64,000 nucleotides of DNA, taken from Paenibacillus sp. UNC451MF. Lineage in GTDB: Bacteria; Bacillota; Bacilli; Paenibacillales; NBRC-103111. Location of the stretch: positions 167,755 to 231,754 of the forward strand of contig NZ_JMLS01000013.1 of assembly GCF_000686845.1 (NCBI RefSeq), in the 5' to 3' direction. The translations under genes were made by a program, and so were the position numbers. Positions 44,115 through 53,348 of the stretch are shown piece after piece. Numbering within the stretch: the first letter of the stretch is position 1; each line of letters starts with the position of its first letter. Under the pieces are notes generated by a model. The model did no database searches. It worked only from the letters and a program-made list of their open reading frames with translations, and had not been told where the DNA came from.

Positions 44115-44786
44115 GTGTCCGCGGTTTGGGGCAATGGAATCATATATTTTACAGAACGTGTGAAACCACAGAAAATTATCAAACGGATATGAGTTTTGTG
44201 CGGAGCGAACAGGAGATTCTCTATTTTTGGTTCATGTGGTTCCATAATATGAACCCATTTAATAGTTACTTGGTACATGTATCCACTAATGTGCCTATTA
44301 CTTTTCTATTGGTGTTAAAATCTCTCCTAAACCAAAAAAACGAACATAATACGAACGTCAAAAAGCCAGTAATATCAAGGCTTCAACCCACTATAACAGT
44401 TTCTATAAAACTCTCAGATTAATCCGCATACAGTGCATGTGGAGTGTTACTCACTGTTAGTTTGGAGCAGGATCAAGAATACGGAGAAGTAACAGTGTAA
44501 AATGAAGAATCCCTTTGCAAATGTAGTAGAATTTCGACATAAACCTACAATTTTAAGTTCGTCTAACCGATATATAATGGTAAAGGATCTCGTGAAGATC
44601 TGGGGGATATTAGCAACAAATTTGAATAAAAAGTGATTCATATTCTCTCGTTCAGAGATAAAGAGAGCGCAGTTCTAATAATTTTTCTACTTTTTCCTGT
44701 ATCCTATATTATAATAATTATATCTTTATTTTGGTATTTGCAAAAGGTGATAGTAAATATTACGCTAAGAATGAGGGGACATAACA
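44115..44786. other. 670-base gap without a recognisable gene
   Basis: Open frames occur on both strands at 44024-44422, but they overlap the terminator, lack ribosome binding sites and have no familiar motifs. CACTGTTA (about 44451) and TAACAGTG (about 44489) form an 8-bp inverted repeat. The last 100 bases are AT-rich and probably carry the promoter of the FkbM-type gene. Confidence 0.35.
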
Positions 44787-45773
44787 TTGGAAGGTAAAGA
44801 TAATTTAGTAATCAATAGAGATGAATTAAAAAATATTTTAGCAAATTCCATTGATAATGGAATTCAATCGTTATTAAAATACAATACTCTTTCAAATTAT
44901 CTGGATAAACGGCTTGAAGATCCAAGTGAACGTGTTCTATTAAATGATGTCTTGGCTCATCGTATATGGAAAACCCCTATACCTAATATGGAGGATTTTA
45001 AACAATTTGCACAGAAAGTAGAAAGTTATTATTCAACTAGTCCATTAGAAGATCCTAGCGGTGGCTATGACAACTTTGGAGTAACTAGGTATTTTAACTT
45101 TATGGATTTTGAAGAATTACTGGTCCCAATGCATTCTTGGACGTTTACTTCAACTGCAAAGATAATGTATTCTAACCAATATAACCATCCTAAGGTTCAT
45201 ATTGAAAAAGGCGATTATGTCTTAGATGCAGGAGTATTATTTGGAGATACGAGCCTATGGTTCTCTTACCTTACTGGAGAAAAAGGAAAAGTATTTTCAT
45301 TTGAATTTACACCGGCTTTTATTGAGCGAATACAAAATAATCTGGAGATCAATTCGGAATTAGCCTCAAGAATTAATATAAATCCATTTGCTTTATGGAA
45401 CAAATCTGGGGAGAAGCTTTGTTTTACTGAAAAAGGTGGAGCGACTCAGATTAATCAAAAAAATAGTTCGGATGGTGCTGTAACAGCTGAAACAATAACA
45501 ATTGATGATTGGGTAGAACAATATAATATTGAAAAGTTAGACTTCATTAAAATGGACATTGAGGGTGCTGAGGTGCGAGCATTGAATGGAGCCAAAAGGA
45601 CCATTCAAAGATTAAAACCAAAATTGGCTATTTGTCTTTATCATAATGATGCTGATTTTGTGACCATCCCAAGTCTTATTGATTCCTTTGGAGTTGACTA
45701 TGAATTTTATCTAGGACATCATACACCAGCGTTTGCAGAAACAGTATTGTATGCAAAACCTAGAATGAGATAG
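44787..45773 (+). CDS. FkbM-family methyltransferase
   Basis: A 328-residue protein. The SAM-binding core is GDYVLDAGVLFGDTSLWF (about residues 148-165), then GKVFSFEFTPAF, and the FkbM signature ITIDDWVEQ...KLDFIKMDIEGAEVRALNGA. FkbM enzymes O-methylate sugars or other small moieties and are common in surface-glycan clusters. The N-terminal 110 residues are a helical extension. It starts with TTG behind GAGGGG. It stands alone, convergent with the CDP-glycerol transferase-like gene and separated by a strong terminator. Confidence 0.85.
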   Translation: MEGKDNLVINRDELKNILANSIDNGIQSLLKYNTLSNYLDKRLEDPSERVLLNDVLAHRIWKTPIPNMEDFKQFAQKVESYYSTSPLEDPSGGYDNFGVTRYFNFMDFEELLVPMHSWTFTSTAKIMYSNQYNHPKVHIEKGDYVLDAGVLFGDTSLWFSYLTGEKGKVFSFEFTPAFIERIQNNLEINSELASRININPFALWNKSGEKLCFTEKGGATQINQKNSSDGAVTAETITIDDWVEQYNIEKLDFIKMDIEGAEVRALNGAKRTIQRLKPKLAICLYHNDADFVTIPSLIDSFGVDYEFYLGHHTPAFAETVLYAKPRMR

Positions 45774-45787
45774 TTTTTCTTTGTAGT

Positions 45788-45835
45788 AAAAGAACCGGAT
45801 ATCCTAAAAGTATTTTTAGGATATCCGGTTCTTTT
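45788..45835. terminator. bidirectional terminator, perfect 22-bp stem
   Basis: The arms 45788-45809 and 45814-45835 are exact complements (core AACCGGATATCC) with A-run and T-run ends, serving both convergent genes. Confidence 0.85.
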
Positions 45836-45894
45836 GGTATGATGCAGATGTTTAGTATCTAAATTTAGCAAGGAACTTTATAAGTTATAATGGA

Positions 45895-47457
45895 CTAATA
45901 ATTTGTTACAAGCTCTGATTCTAATCCAGCCAAGATATCCTCTTTAATACGTTTTCCGCTCAATCCATCAGAGAATGGAATACATTGATGGAATGCTTCG
46001 AGCCGTTTTTCTTTTAAAGGATCTTCACCACGTTTACACATTTCGATAAATTGAACCATAGCTTCTGCTCCAGTTCCCTGATAGTAACTATCAACCAAAT
46101 GGCTAACCGCTTCGGTCATCGGCTCTTTATAATCAGAATTATGAACATACATTACTGGAATGTTCATTGCAGCAGCTTCAATCATCACAGCTGACCGATC
46201 AACAATAATATAATTTGCCTGGAATAAAGCAGGGCGATAATCATCATCTTCATACTGGTAGACATTATCTTGTAAGGAAAGTATTGTTTGTAGTTCCGAC
46301 CCTTTACTTTTATCTTCTTTTAACCATCGGAACATTTCGTAAAACTTTGGATGTGGGCAAAAGACAAACAAGTAGTCGGGGTAATCTATTATTTTTCTTG
46401 CAAACGTTAAATATTCATCAATATAAGGAGTAACCATTACTTTTCCTTTTTCTTTTACTTCAAATTCTTTTGGGAAATGTACTTTCCAAAGAATGATTTT
46501 TCTTCCTTTTGCTGCTTCTTGGATTTTATTTGAAACATATTCCTCTTTCGAAGTATACAATTTGTCGAATTTAGGATGACCAACGGCCTTAACATTTTGT
46601 GCGCCTATTTGAGAATGCATGATATATTGTTCTCTCATTGATTCGGAGATGGTGTACACTCTCCAGCAATTTCTGACGACTTCATTCTGAAAATGTGCCG
46701 CACGGGAACTTTCAGTATCACTTATTTCAATACCATAGGGGATGTAAATGACTCTTATACCCATTGATTTAATTTCATCAGCCCATAGATGTCTAGGACG
46801 ATGCCAATGACTGTAGGGGGTTTGCATGACAAGGATATGCGGTTGGTACTGCTCAATATTAAAGCAATTGTAATCTATATATTGTATATTTTTTTTATCT
46901 AAAAACTCTCTTGCTGTTTTTATTTGAGTTTTTTCTTCTACTTCATGATCAAATAATATTACCTTGACTTCGAATCTATCGTCATTGAGGCATTCTTCCC
47001 AAAAACTTTCCCATGATGGCCAGAATGAGGCAACCTGGAATAAAAATATGATTTTTATTTTAACTCGAGGTAGATATTTATTTTTATTAATAACATAGGA
47101 TATGTCGGCAATTCTCTTATTGGTGACTTCTTCATTCAGGTTAGCCTGAGCACCATGATGCTTAATTTTTTGTTGAATGTTGTTTGTATTCTCTATTACT
47201 ACTTTTTTTATTTCCAGTTCACTTTTCCAAACACGCTCATCTATTAACCTCGTGATTTCCTGTTGGTTAAAATTAGATTCCTGTATTTTCTTTTCAATGA
47301 ATTCTTTCATATTGTCTTTAAAATCATTCATTTTTTGTTCAATATTGTCCAATAAGGATTTCATCATTTCCTCGATGTGATGCTCTGTAAACTTGAGACG
47401 ATTATTAATCCCATTCATTATTTTTTTTTCTTCATTTGACATACTATCTTCTATCAT
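45895..47457 (-). CDS. coiled-coil protein with CDP-glycerol glycerophosphotransferase-like domain
   Basis: 520 residues. The first about 125 are highly charged and heptad-like (NRLKFTEHHIEEMMKSLLDN, IEKKIQESNFNQQEI), predicting a coiled coil. The rest has the GT-B fold of the TagB/TagF family: PYGIEISDTES, VGHPKFDKLY, KVHFPKEF, FCPHPKF and DRSAVMIEAAAMNIPVMYV. It probably transfers glycerol-phosphate or a related group to a surface polymer. AGGAGTG precedes the ATG. It faces the FkbM-type gene and may start the leftward group or stand alone, as 165 bases separate it from the SDR gene. Confidence 0.75.
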   Translation of the reverse strand: MIEDSMSNEEKKIMNGINNRLKFTEHHIEEMMKSLLDNIEQKMNDFKDNMKEFIEKKIQESNFNQQEITRLIDERVWKSELEIKKVVIENTNNIQQKIKHHGAQANLNEEVTNKRIADISYVINKNKYLPRVKIKIIFLFQVASFWPSWESFWEECLNDDRFEVKVILFDHEVEEKTQIKTAREFLDKKNIQYIDYNCFNIEQYQPHILVMQTPYSHWHRPRHLWADEIKSMGIRVIYIPYGIEISDTESSRAAHFQNEVVRNCWRVYTISESMREQYIMHSQIGAQNVKAVGHPKFDKLYTSKEEYVSNKIQEAAKGRKIILWKVHFPKEFEVKEKGKVMVTPYIDEYLTFARKIIDYPDYLFVFCPHPKFYEMFRWLKEDKSKGSELQTILSLQDNVYQYEDDDYRPALFQANYIIVDRSAVMIEAAAMNIPVMYVHNSDYKEPMTEAVSHLVDSYYQGTGAEAMVQFIEMCKRGEDPLKEKRLEAFHQCIPFSDGLSGKRIKEDILAGLESELVTNY

Positions 47458-47622
47458 TAATAATCACTCCTAATGCTTGAATGGTACCATTGTTCAAGTT
47501 GTTACAAGAATATTATACCAATTGGAAGAAAACAGGAGCTGTATCAACAGTCCTGTTTATAGACAACGTGCTTATTCCCTTCATCCCAAATCTCATCAAA
47601 ATAATATGGCTTATCTCACGAG

Positions 47623-48345
47623 CTAAGCCATATCATACCCGCCACAAACAGGGATAACAGCTCCATTAATGTAGCTGTTCATGATAACACTATAGCAAAA
47701 ATCTGCAATTTCTTCTGGCTGCGCGAATCGATGTAAAGCGATTTTGTTTTCGATTCGCTGCCGGTGGTCGGGTGCTTTGCCGAGCTGTGCTGGTGTATCT
47801 ACAAAACCTGGGCAAACGGCATTGATTCTGATCTGTTTTGCTTCGTAGATTTTGACCATACTACGGCATAGCATATGAAGGGCCGCTTTGGAAACGCCGT
47901 AGCTGATAGAGATGGCATGAGGGTATAGACCCATCACAGCACCGATACATACAACTGATCCTCTGTCTGCCATATGATCATACAGTTTCTGCATTAAAAA
48001 GAAAGGTATGTTGACATTGGAGTCCATAACATGCTGCCATTGCTCAGGTGTAACCTCTTGGAAATCAGTCTTGTCCGTAGCGTAGCTGTTGAGCACAAGA
48101 TAGTCTAATCGAGGACAACGATTCGTTATTGTTTCGTATACCGTAGTCAAACTATGCATTTTGGACATATCGGCTTTAATAATATAATAATTGGGGCTAA
48201 TGGAAGAAAAGATATCTTCTGCAGCACGAGCATTATCCTCATTGTGAGCAAAGTTTGCGAAAACAAAGCAGCCTTCCTCCAGCAATTTTTTGGCAATAGC
48301 TAGACCGATACCGGAGGTAGATCCTGTAACAAGTGCGTATTTCAC
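47623..48345 (-). CDS. short-chain dehydrogenase/reductase
   Basis: A 240-residue classical SDR: TGSTSGIGLAIAKKL (NAD(P)-binding), ADMSKMHSL, SYGVSK (Tyr and Lys of the active site) and INAVCPGFVDTP. The serine expected 13 residues before the catalytic tyrosine is alanine (CIGAVMG), so the activity may be altered, though nearby serines might substitute. It is the last gene of the long leftward glycan operon, starting three bases after the GT2 gene's stop. The substrate is probably a nucleotide sugar or sugar intermediate; not determinable here. Confidence 0.82.
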   Translation of the reverse strand: MKYALVTGSTSGIGLAIAKKLLEEGCFVFANFAHNEDNARAAEDIFSSISPNYYIIKADMSKMHSLTTVYETITNRCPRLDYLVLNSYATDKTDFQEVTPEQWQHVMDSNVNIPFFLMQKLYDHMADRGSVVCIGAVMGLYPHAISISYGVSKAALHMLCRSMVKIYEAKQIRINAVCPGFVDTPAQLGKAPDHRQRIENKIALHRFAQPEEIADFCYSVIMNSYINGAVIPVCGGYDMA

Positions 48346-48348
48346 GCT

Positions 48349-49407
48349 TCAACCCTTCTTTTCTATAACATTTTTAAAATATAGCTGCCATTCAAGTAAT
48401 TTTTCTTTTCCGTTATACGCGGATTCCGCAAATTTTCTGAAATTTTGCAGAGCCGCTTCATCCATATGACACTCTTTAGCAAAGACAGGCAAAACCTCAG
48501 GCTGCAGTGCAACTTCTAGATAGGGCTGCAACCCAAGGTGTGAAATTATAAGCCCGGCGAAATCGCAGGCTTCTTCTAATAGCTGGTTTCTAATCTTGAA
48601 AATGTAAATTGCGTTGGCAATTAGGCGCAAAGAAGCCATAGCAAGCAGCGTATCTCCATTTGGGACGCGCTCGGCACAGTTTTGGAACACCTCCCAGCGA
48701 TGCTGAAAGTCCCGCAAGGTATCCTTAGTTTGTACTGTGTACATTTGGGAGCTTGGACGATTATAGTAAACATAATAAGCTTGGTTCATGGAACCAGCGG
48801 AGTCGGCTAAAGAAAAACAACTTGTATTAAAAACGGCATCCTCGCCCATTTGTATCATTTCATTAAAAAATAAATCGTTCTGCTGTAGAAATGCTCTTCG
48901 ATACAATTTATTCCACACAGGATTAGCTTGAGTTGATAATACCCATTTATACATAAAATTACGCCGTGACGTAAGGGAAGCACGGGTGACTTCCTCCCGG
49001 TACAGCATTTGGGCATGTATAGGCTTTGAATCTGCATTATCCCTTAATATTCCGCTCACAGCAATATCAAGTGAATGGGTAGAAGCAAAGGAATATAACT
49101 CATCAAACATCTCTGGCATTACGTAATCGTCCGAATCCACAAAGCCGATGTAATCCCCTTTTGCGTATCGTAAACCGATATTACGCACAGTGCTTGCCCC
49201 ATAAGCCTGAGTACTCAAGATTTTCATACGACTTTCTCTACTACAATACGCCTCTGCGATGCTCCGGCTTTCTTTGTTGGAGTTCCCGTCAATAACTAAC
49301 AGTATTTCAACGCTGCTAAGAGTTTGTCTACAGAGCGAATCAAGACAACGAGGGAGATAAGCTTCTGCATTATAAATTGGCACGATAATGCTGACTGCAG
49401 GACTCAT
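48349..49407 (-). CDS. family 2 glycosyltransferase
   Basis: A 352-residue GT2 enzyme: VSIIVPIYNAEAYLPRCLDS, then IGFVDSDDYVMPEMFDEL with the DxD (SDD) nucleotide-sugar site, and NPVWNKLYRR..L further on. The ATG at 49407 overlaps the stop of the preceding gene (ATGA) and has AGAGG nine bases ahead, so translational coupling is likely. It belongs to the heptose/surface-glycan operon. Donor and acceptor are unknown. Confidence 0.85.
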   Translation of the reverse strand: MSPAVSIIVPIYNAEAYLPRCLDSLCRQTLSSVEILLVIDGNSNKESRSIAEAYCSRESRMKILSTQAYGASTVRNIGLRYAKGDYIGFVDSDDYVMPEMFDELYSFASTHSLDIAVSGILRDNADSKPIHAQMLYREEVTRASLTSRRNFMYKWVLSTQANPVWNKLYRRAFLQQNDLFFNEMIQMGEDAVFNTSCFSLADSAGSMNQAYYVYYNRPSSQMYTVQTKDTLRDFQHRWEVFQNCAERVPNGDTLLAMASLRLIANAIYIFKIRNQLLEEACDFAGLIISHLGLQPYLEVALQPEVLPVFAKECHMDEAALQNFRKFAESAYNGKEKLLEWQLYFKNVIEKKG

Positions 49408-50444
49408 GCAAACCAACCTCTGTCTAAAGTGATTTTTTCCTTTTTCAAGCATAAGGCAAGGAGTTCATCGAATAATTGCTCTTGTTCCGGTTGAATGCCG
49501 TGTATACGACAGTAATGCTGGATATAGCCGTTTCTCTGACAGAGAGATAAGTAATATTCCACCTTCTCGCCTTCAAGGAAGCTCGTTAATGATTCTTGCA
49601 GCTTATCCTCGGATAGTGAGGCTAACTGTCCATAAAAGACGATGCTTCTTATTCTCGTAAATGCGTAAATTCCTAGTATAGGGGCTACAAACTCCTTATC
49701 GGTTCCTTCCAAAAAGGTTCTGGCGATATCAAATACGGAAAAGTAGGTTTTACCCTGATCTGTGTTTTTTGCGGTTAAACGCACGGAAGAGTCTTCTCTT
49801 TGAATGTAGTTGTATAGAGCTTTCTCGATGTGCGAGATGCGCGGATGGGAGCAGCTCAGCATCAGATTGAACAGATGGTCTTCACTTGTTAATACATGTC
49901 GGAAGAGAATGCCAGTCTGCTGGATAAACTCCCTGCGGTAAAGACGGGACCACGCATAGTTGTTTGGCTTAGGAGCCGCGTTAAACCGGAAATAATAGTC
50001 AGCCAGGTTTTCGTCCGAAAGCTGAATCGTACTTTCTTGAAGCCGGGAGAACGATGCGATATGTTTATCCGGATAAACCATGTTAAAGTCACAAACAACA
50101 ATATCTGCCTTTTCGGTGGTTGCTACAGAATACAAGGCTTCCAGCATATCCGGTTCTAAAATATCGTCGGAATCAGCAAATGAGATATACGGTGAGCGAG
50201 CCTTCTCCATACCGAAATTTCTGCCAATACCGCAAGGAGAGAATTTATATCGATTATAAAAAAAACGTTCATCTTCTTTTGCATACGATTGTGCTATTTC
50301 AGCAGTTTTATCCGTAGATTCCACATCGACAATAATAACCTCAAATTCCGAGAAGGTCTGTTTTTTAATAGAATCTAAACATCGGGCCAAGTAGGGTTCC
50401 GCATTCCACGCAGGAATGATAACACTGATTTTCGGAGTTGTCAT
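49404..50444 (-). CDS. family 2 glycosyltransferase
   Basis: A 346-residue GT2 enzyme with KISVIIPAWNAEPYLARCLD, IISFADSDD-type DxD (ISFADSDDILEPDML) and the NYAWSRLYRREFI acceptor-side block. It is similar in plan to the next gene downstream, so the two may be paralogues adding successive sugars. It overlaps both neighbours by four bases (ATGA), a sign of tight translational coupling within the operon. Confidence 0.85.
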   Translation of the reverse strand: MTTPKISVIIPAWNAEPYLARCLDSIKKQTFSEFEVIIVDVESTDKTAEIAQSYAKEDERFFYNRYKFSPCGIGRNFGMEKARSPYISFADSDDILEPDMLEALYSVATTEKADIVVCDFNMVYPDKHIASFSRLQESTIQLSDENLADYYFRFNAAPKPNNYAWSRLYRREFIQQTGILFRHVLTSEDHLFNLMLSCSHPRISHIEKALYNYIQREDSSVRLTAKNTDQGKTYFSVFDIARTFLEGTDKEFVAPILGIYAFTRIRSIVFYGQLASLSEDKLQESLTSFLEGEKVEYYLSLCQRNGYIQHYCRIHGIQPEQEQLFDELLALCLKKEKITLDRGWFA

Positions 50445-51154
50445 CTGGCCAGCTTCACCTCTCTATAGTTCAAGATGCGCTGATAATCCTCAATAAAATC
50501 AATTTCCGCCCAGAAATGACCTGCAATATCACTAGTCCAGATGTTACGGCCGGGGATCATATTATATAAAATTTGCTCCCACCAGGCGTTGTGACGCTGA
50601 GCTTCAATCATGTAGGTAAGCTCGGCTCTGCATTCCCTTATAAAGGGTCCCTGAATCTTGGCAAGACCGACATATTCGCAGTTCGCTTTATTTTTATCTA
50701 GTCCTTTTCCATACTCGCGGACGGCACCATTCTCTACCCGGAATAAATAATCACCTTGCTCTACACGGCTGGAATCACAGAGCATCACACAATCCCGGTC
50801 ATCTTCCATTAAAATAGGAAGCAGGTTTTCTTCCCAAAATACATCTGCATTGCCTAAGATAATGGTATCCCCACATAACGCATCCTTGGCAAACCATAGG
50901 GAGGACAAGCTGTTCGTAACGGAATAAAAATGATTTTCGTGAATCGTGACAGGCAAGTCTTTAAGCGCATCAATAATTCGTTCTTTCTGGTATCCAACAA
51001 CAATATGTACTTCGATTCCATGCTCCAGGAGCATTTGGACCGTATGCTGGATTAGGGTTGTACCGCCAATATCCAGAGTGCATTTACAATTTCCATCTAT
51101 ATCTCTGCTGATTCTTGTGCCACGTCCCGCAGCCATAAGGATTGCCTTAGTCAA
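50441..51154 (-). CDS. nucleotidyltransferase (LicC/sugar-1-phosphate type)
   Basis: A 237-residue protein with the NTP-transferase opening MTKAILMAAGRGTRISR, K-C-T-L-D-IGG, a VVGYQKE segment, and IILGNADVFWEENLL with the metal-binding aspartate. The size and C-terminal DIAGHFWAEIDFIEDYQR resemble CTP:phosphocholine cytidylyltransferase (LicC) and related enzymes that activate small phosphorylated groups, more than the larger sugar guanylyltransferases. It probably makes an activated donor for the neighbouring transferases. Confidence 0.78.
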   Translation of the reverse strand: MTKAILMAAGRGTRISRDIDGNCKCTLDIGGTTLIQHTVQMLLEHGIEVHIVVGYQKERIIDALKDLPVTIHENHFYSVTNSLSSLWFAKDALCGDTIILGNADVFWEENLLPILMEDDRDCVMLCDSSRVEQGDYLFRVENGAVREYGKGLDKNKANCEYVGLAKIQGPFIRECRAELTYMIEAQRHNAWWEQILYNMIPGRNIWTSDIAGHFWAEIDFIEDYQRILNYREVKLAR

Positions 51155-51168
51155 AAGCTTCCTCTCCC

Positions 51169-52704
51169 TTAAACAAAAAATTCGATATAATCTTCTTGTG
51201 GTGCATATCCATAACTCTCCAATCGGTGAGTAACTTCAGGAAAATGCTTATCCATGGAAATAAGTACATAGTAAGATCCGGGGTTCGACTCTAGTTCTTC
51301 AAGCCTCATTGCGTGAGGAGATTCGAGGCTTATCTCAAGCTCCTGTAAGCGTTGATCAACAATGCGGTAATCCTTGAATCCCTGCTCCTGCAACCTATAT
51401 TCCAGTACTTGTCCGTTCCAGCCGTACCCCCAAATGACAGGTATGCGGTTATTTAAGTTTGCAAGAAAAATGGTTTCAGATTCACTGGTATCTGGCGGCA
51501 GCAGGTCAGATAAGTCTTCCCGTCCCAACCGGTACTTAAAAATCCGCAATGCGTCTCTATAAGTAAAGGAGTCGATAGTCTTGTTTTGAATAAGATTCAA
51601 TTCAACTTGATTCAGAGATTGATAGAGTGCAGCCCTAGTGTTACGTTCTAACATGATGCTTTGGATAACTGCAAGGCTTTGATTGTTATTATTCTTTTTT
51701 TTAAGAACCTCTATAGAAAGATTTGCTCCTTCTCTACGATATAACAATAGCGTTTCCTGCAGGTTCGCTGTTTTTAAGGAAAATACGACTCGAGCAAATA
51801 AGTCTGTATCTTCAGCTAAAACTTCTTCGTTATACCACAAATTATTTTCTATAAATTTCTCCTTACGCCACATTACACTTGGGTGAATAAAGCTGCAAAA
51901 TTTCAGTGATCTGCATTGGAGCTCCTGGTGTAGGAGGGGGTAAGGCTTGTTATTCCAGTTATTGATCGTTCCAAATGCACGGCATTGTGTTCCGCAGAAG
52001 TCTATTTCAGGATGAGCTTGAAGAAATTTAATTTGTTTGAAAAAGCGTTCCGGATGGGCGATATCATCTGAATCCATACGAGCGATGAATGATCCTCTTG
52101 CCTGGCGGATTCCCAAATTTAAAGATGCACCTAGTCGAGCTTTTTCTGTTTCCTGAACGATAAACGTACGTGTGTCCTCAAAAACAGATAAAATGGCTTC
52201 CAGAGGGTCGCCATTCTGATAGCCGTTCACAAGAATGAGTTCAAAATCCTGGAATGTCTGCTCATACACTGAACGAAGCGCTTCCCAAAGGTATTGCTGT
52301 GCCTGATATACTGGCAGTATAACACTAATAAGTGGAGTAACCGCAGCAGGAGATTCAGGCCGATTCAGTAACTGCTGGGCATAAAAATAGCTTAATTCAA
52401 TTAAATCCTTCAGTCTAACGGCACCGTTAGGAGAAGGGAAGAGATCACGTTCAGCATAAAATGCTTGCAGATTCTTGGTTGACTCTATCCATATGTTATG
52501 TAGAATAGCATAGGCTTGTATCGTTGGTATTTGTTGAATGAGAGCAAGGAAGCTGCGCTTAAGCATGAAATCAAACTCCCGGTATGCTTGAAGAACGTCT
52601 AGGTAAGGATAGGCGTCCCATTGACCGATCATTCCATTGATCCGATCAAGGATTCGTCGGTCTGCATCGGTTAAAACACACTCATACTGCCACAACTGGT
52701 TCAT
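51169..52704 (-). CDS. multi-domain family 2 glycosyltransferase
   Basis: 511 residues. An N-terminal helical part (about 1-125) precedes a GT2 domain: LISVILPVYQAQQYLWEALRS, ASLNLGIRQARGSFIARMDSDD (DxD), and EVLAEDTDLFARVV. The C-terminal about 120 residues contain VIWGYGWNGQVLEYRL, a Rossmann-like GxGxxG segment often fused to surface-glycan transferases. The ATG at 52704 is picked because AAGGAGG lies seven bases upstream. It lies 40 bases downstream of the isomerase gene in the operon. Confidence 0.82.
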   Translation of the reverse strand: MNQLWQYECVLTDADRRILDRINGMIGQWDAYPYLDVLQAYREFDFMLKRSFLALIQQIPTIQAYAILHNIWIESTKNLQAFYAERDLFPSPNGAVRLKDLIELSYFYAQQLLNRPESPAAVTPLISVILPVYQAQQYLWEALRSVYEQTFQDFELILVNGYQNGDPLEAILSVFEDTRTFIVQETEKARLGASLNLGIRQARGSFIARMDSDDIAHPERFFKQIKFLQAHPEIDFCGTQCRAFGTINNWNNKPYPLLHQELQCRSLKFCSFIHPSVMWRKEKFIENNLWYNEEVLAEDTDLFARVVFSLKTANLQETLLLYRREGANLSIEVLKKKNNNNQSLAVIQSIMLERNTRAALYQSLNQVELNLIQNKTIDSFTYRDALRIFKYRLGREDLSDLLPPDTSESETIFLANLNNRIPVIWGYGWNGQVLEYRLQEQGFKDYRIVDQRLQELEISLESPHAMRLEELESNPGSYYVLISMDKHFPEVTHRLESYGYAPQEDYIEFFV

Positions 52705-52743
52705 ATGCAACCCTCCTTATTGACCGATTGACCTAACAAAACG

Positions 52744-53346
52744 TTATCCTGCTATTTCCTTCAACTTAATATGAGGTATCCCGCAAAGTGTCCTATAAAA
52801 AATTGACATAATTAAATGGTCTAGAATCAGATGAATATCTTCGGTAATCTGCATACTATCGATCGGTACGTGTAAAGAAATATCAGAGAGCTGTTTTAGT
52901 TTCCCACCATCATACCCTGTCAGACCAATGATTTTATTTCCGTGTTCCTTCGCAAACTCCACCGCATTAATAACATTCCTGGAGTTACCGCTTCCTGAAA
53001 TGGCCATAACTATGTCGCCAGGCTTAATACGACCTCGAAGTTGGAAACGGAACACCTCTTCAAATCCTATATCGTTGGCAATCGCCATCATTGTTGCGAT
53101 ATTATCATTGAGACACTGGAAGTTGAATTTCTTCTCAACGTACTCGGAAATGCCTTTATTGAAATCATTCTGATAGTGTGATGCCGTAGTAGAGCTGCCG
53201 CCGTTACCGAAAATATAAATCGTATTCTCAGCTTCGTACGTCTTCATAATCAAATTCATTGCATCATTAATAGCATTAATGTCCAAACGTCTTAATGTAT
53301 TAATTTCGTGTTCGATATAAGTTTGAATATCCGCTCTATAGTCCAT
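52744..53346 (-). CDS. gmhA: phosphoheptose isomerase (SIS domain)
   Basis: A 200-residue SIS-domain protein. NTIYIFGNGGSSTTASHYQND and MAISGSGNSRNVINAVEFA are the sedoheptulose-7-phosphate isomerase patterns, with a HLILDHLIM C-terminal helix carrying the catalytic His. It converts sedoheptulose 7-phosphate into D-glycero-D-manno-heptose 7-phosphate, the first step of GDP-heptose synthesis. It follows the nucleotidyltransferase-phosphatase fusion by two bases; the kinase and epimerase are further upstream in the same operon. Confidence 0.9.
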   Translation of the reverse strand: MDYRADIQTYIEHEINTLRRLDINAINDAMNLIMKTYEAENTIYIFGNGGSSTTASHYQNDFNKGISEYVEKKFNFQCLNDNIATMMAIANDIGFEEVFRFQLRGRIKPGDIVMAISGSGNSRNVINAVEFAKEHGNKIIGLTGYDGGKLKQLSDISLHVPIDSMQITEDIHLILDHLIMSIFYRTLCGIPHIKLKEIAG

Positions 53347-53348
53347 TA

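Noticed and set aside
44024..44422. Open frames on both strands after cysN
   Set aside because: They cross the cysDN terminator, lack ribosome binding sites and show no recognisable motif.
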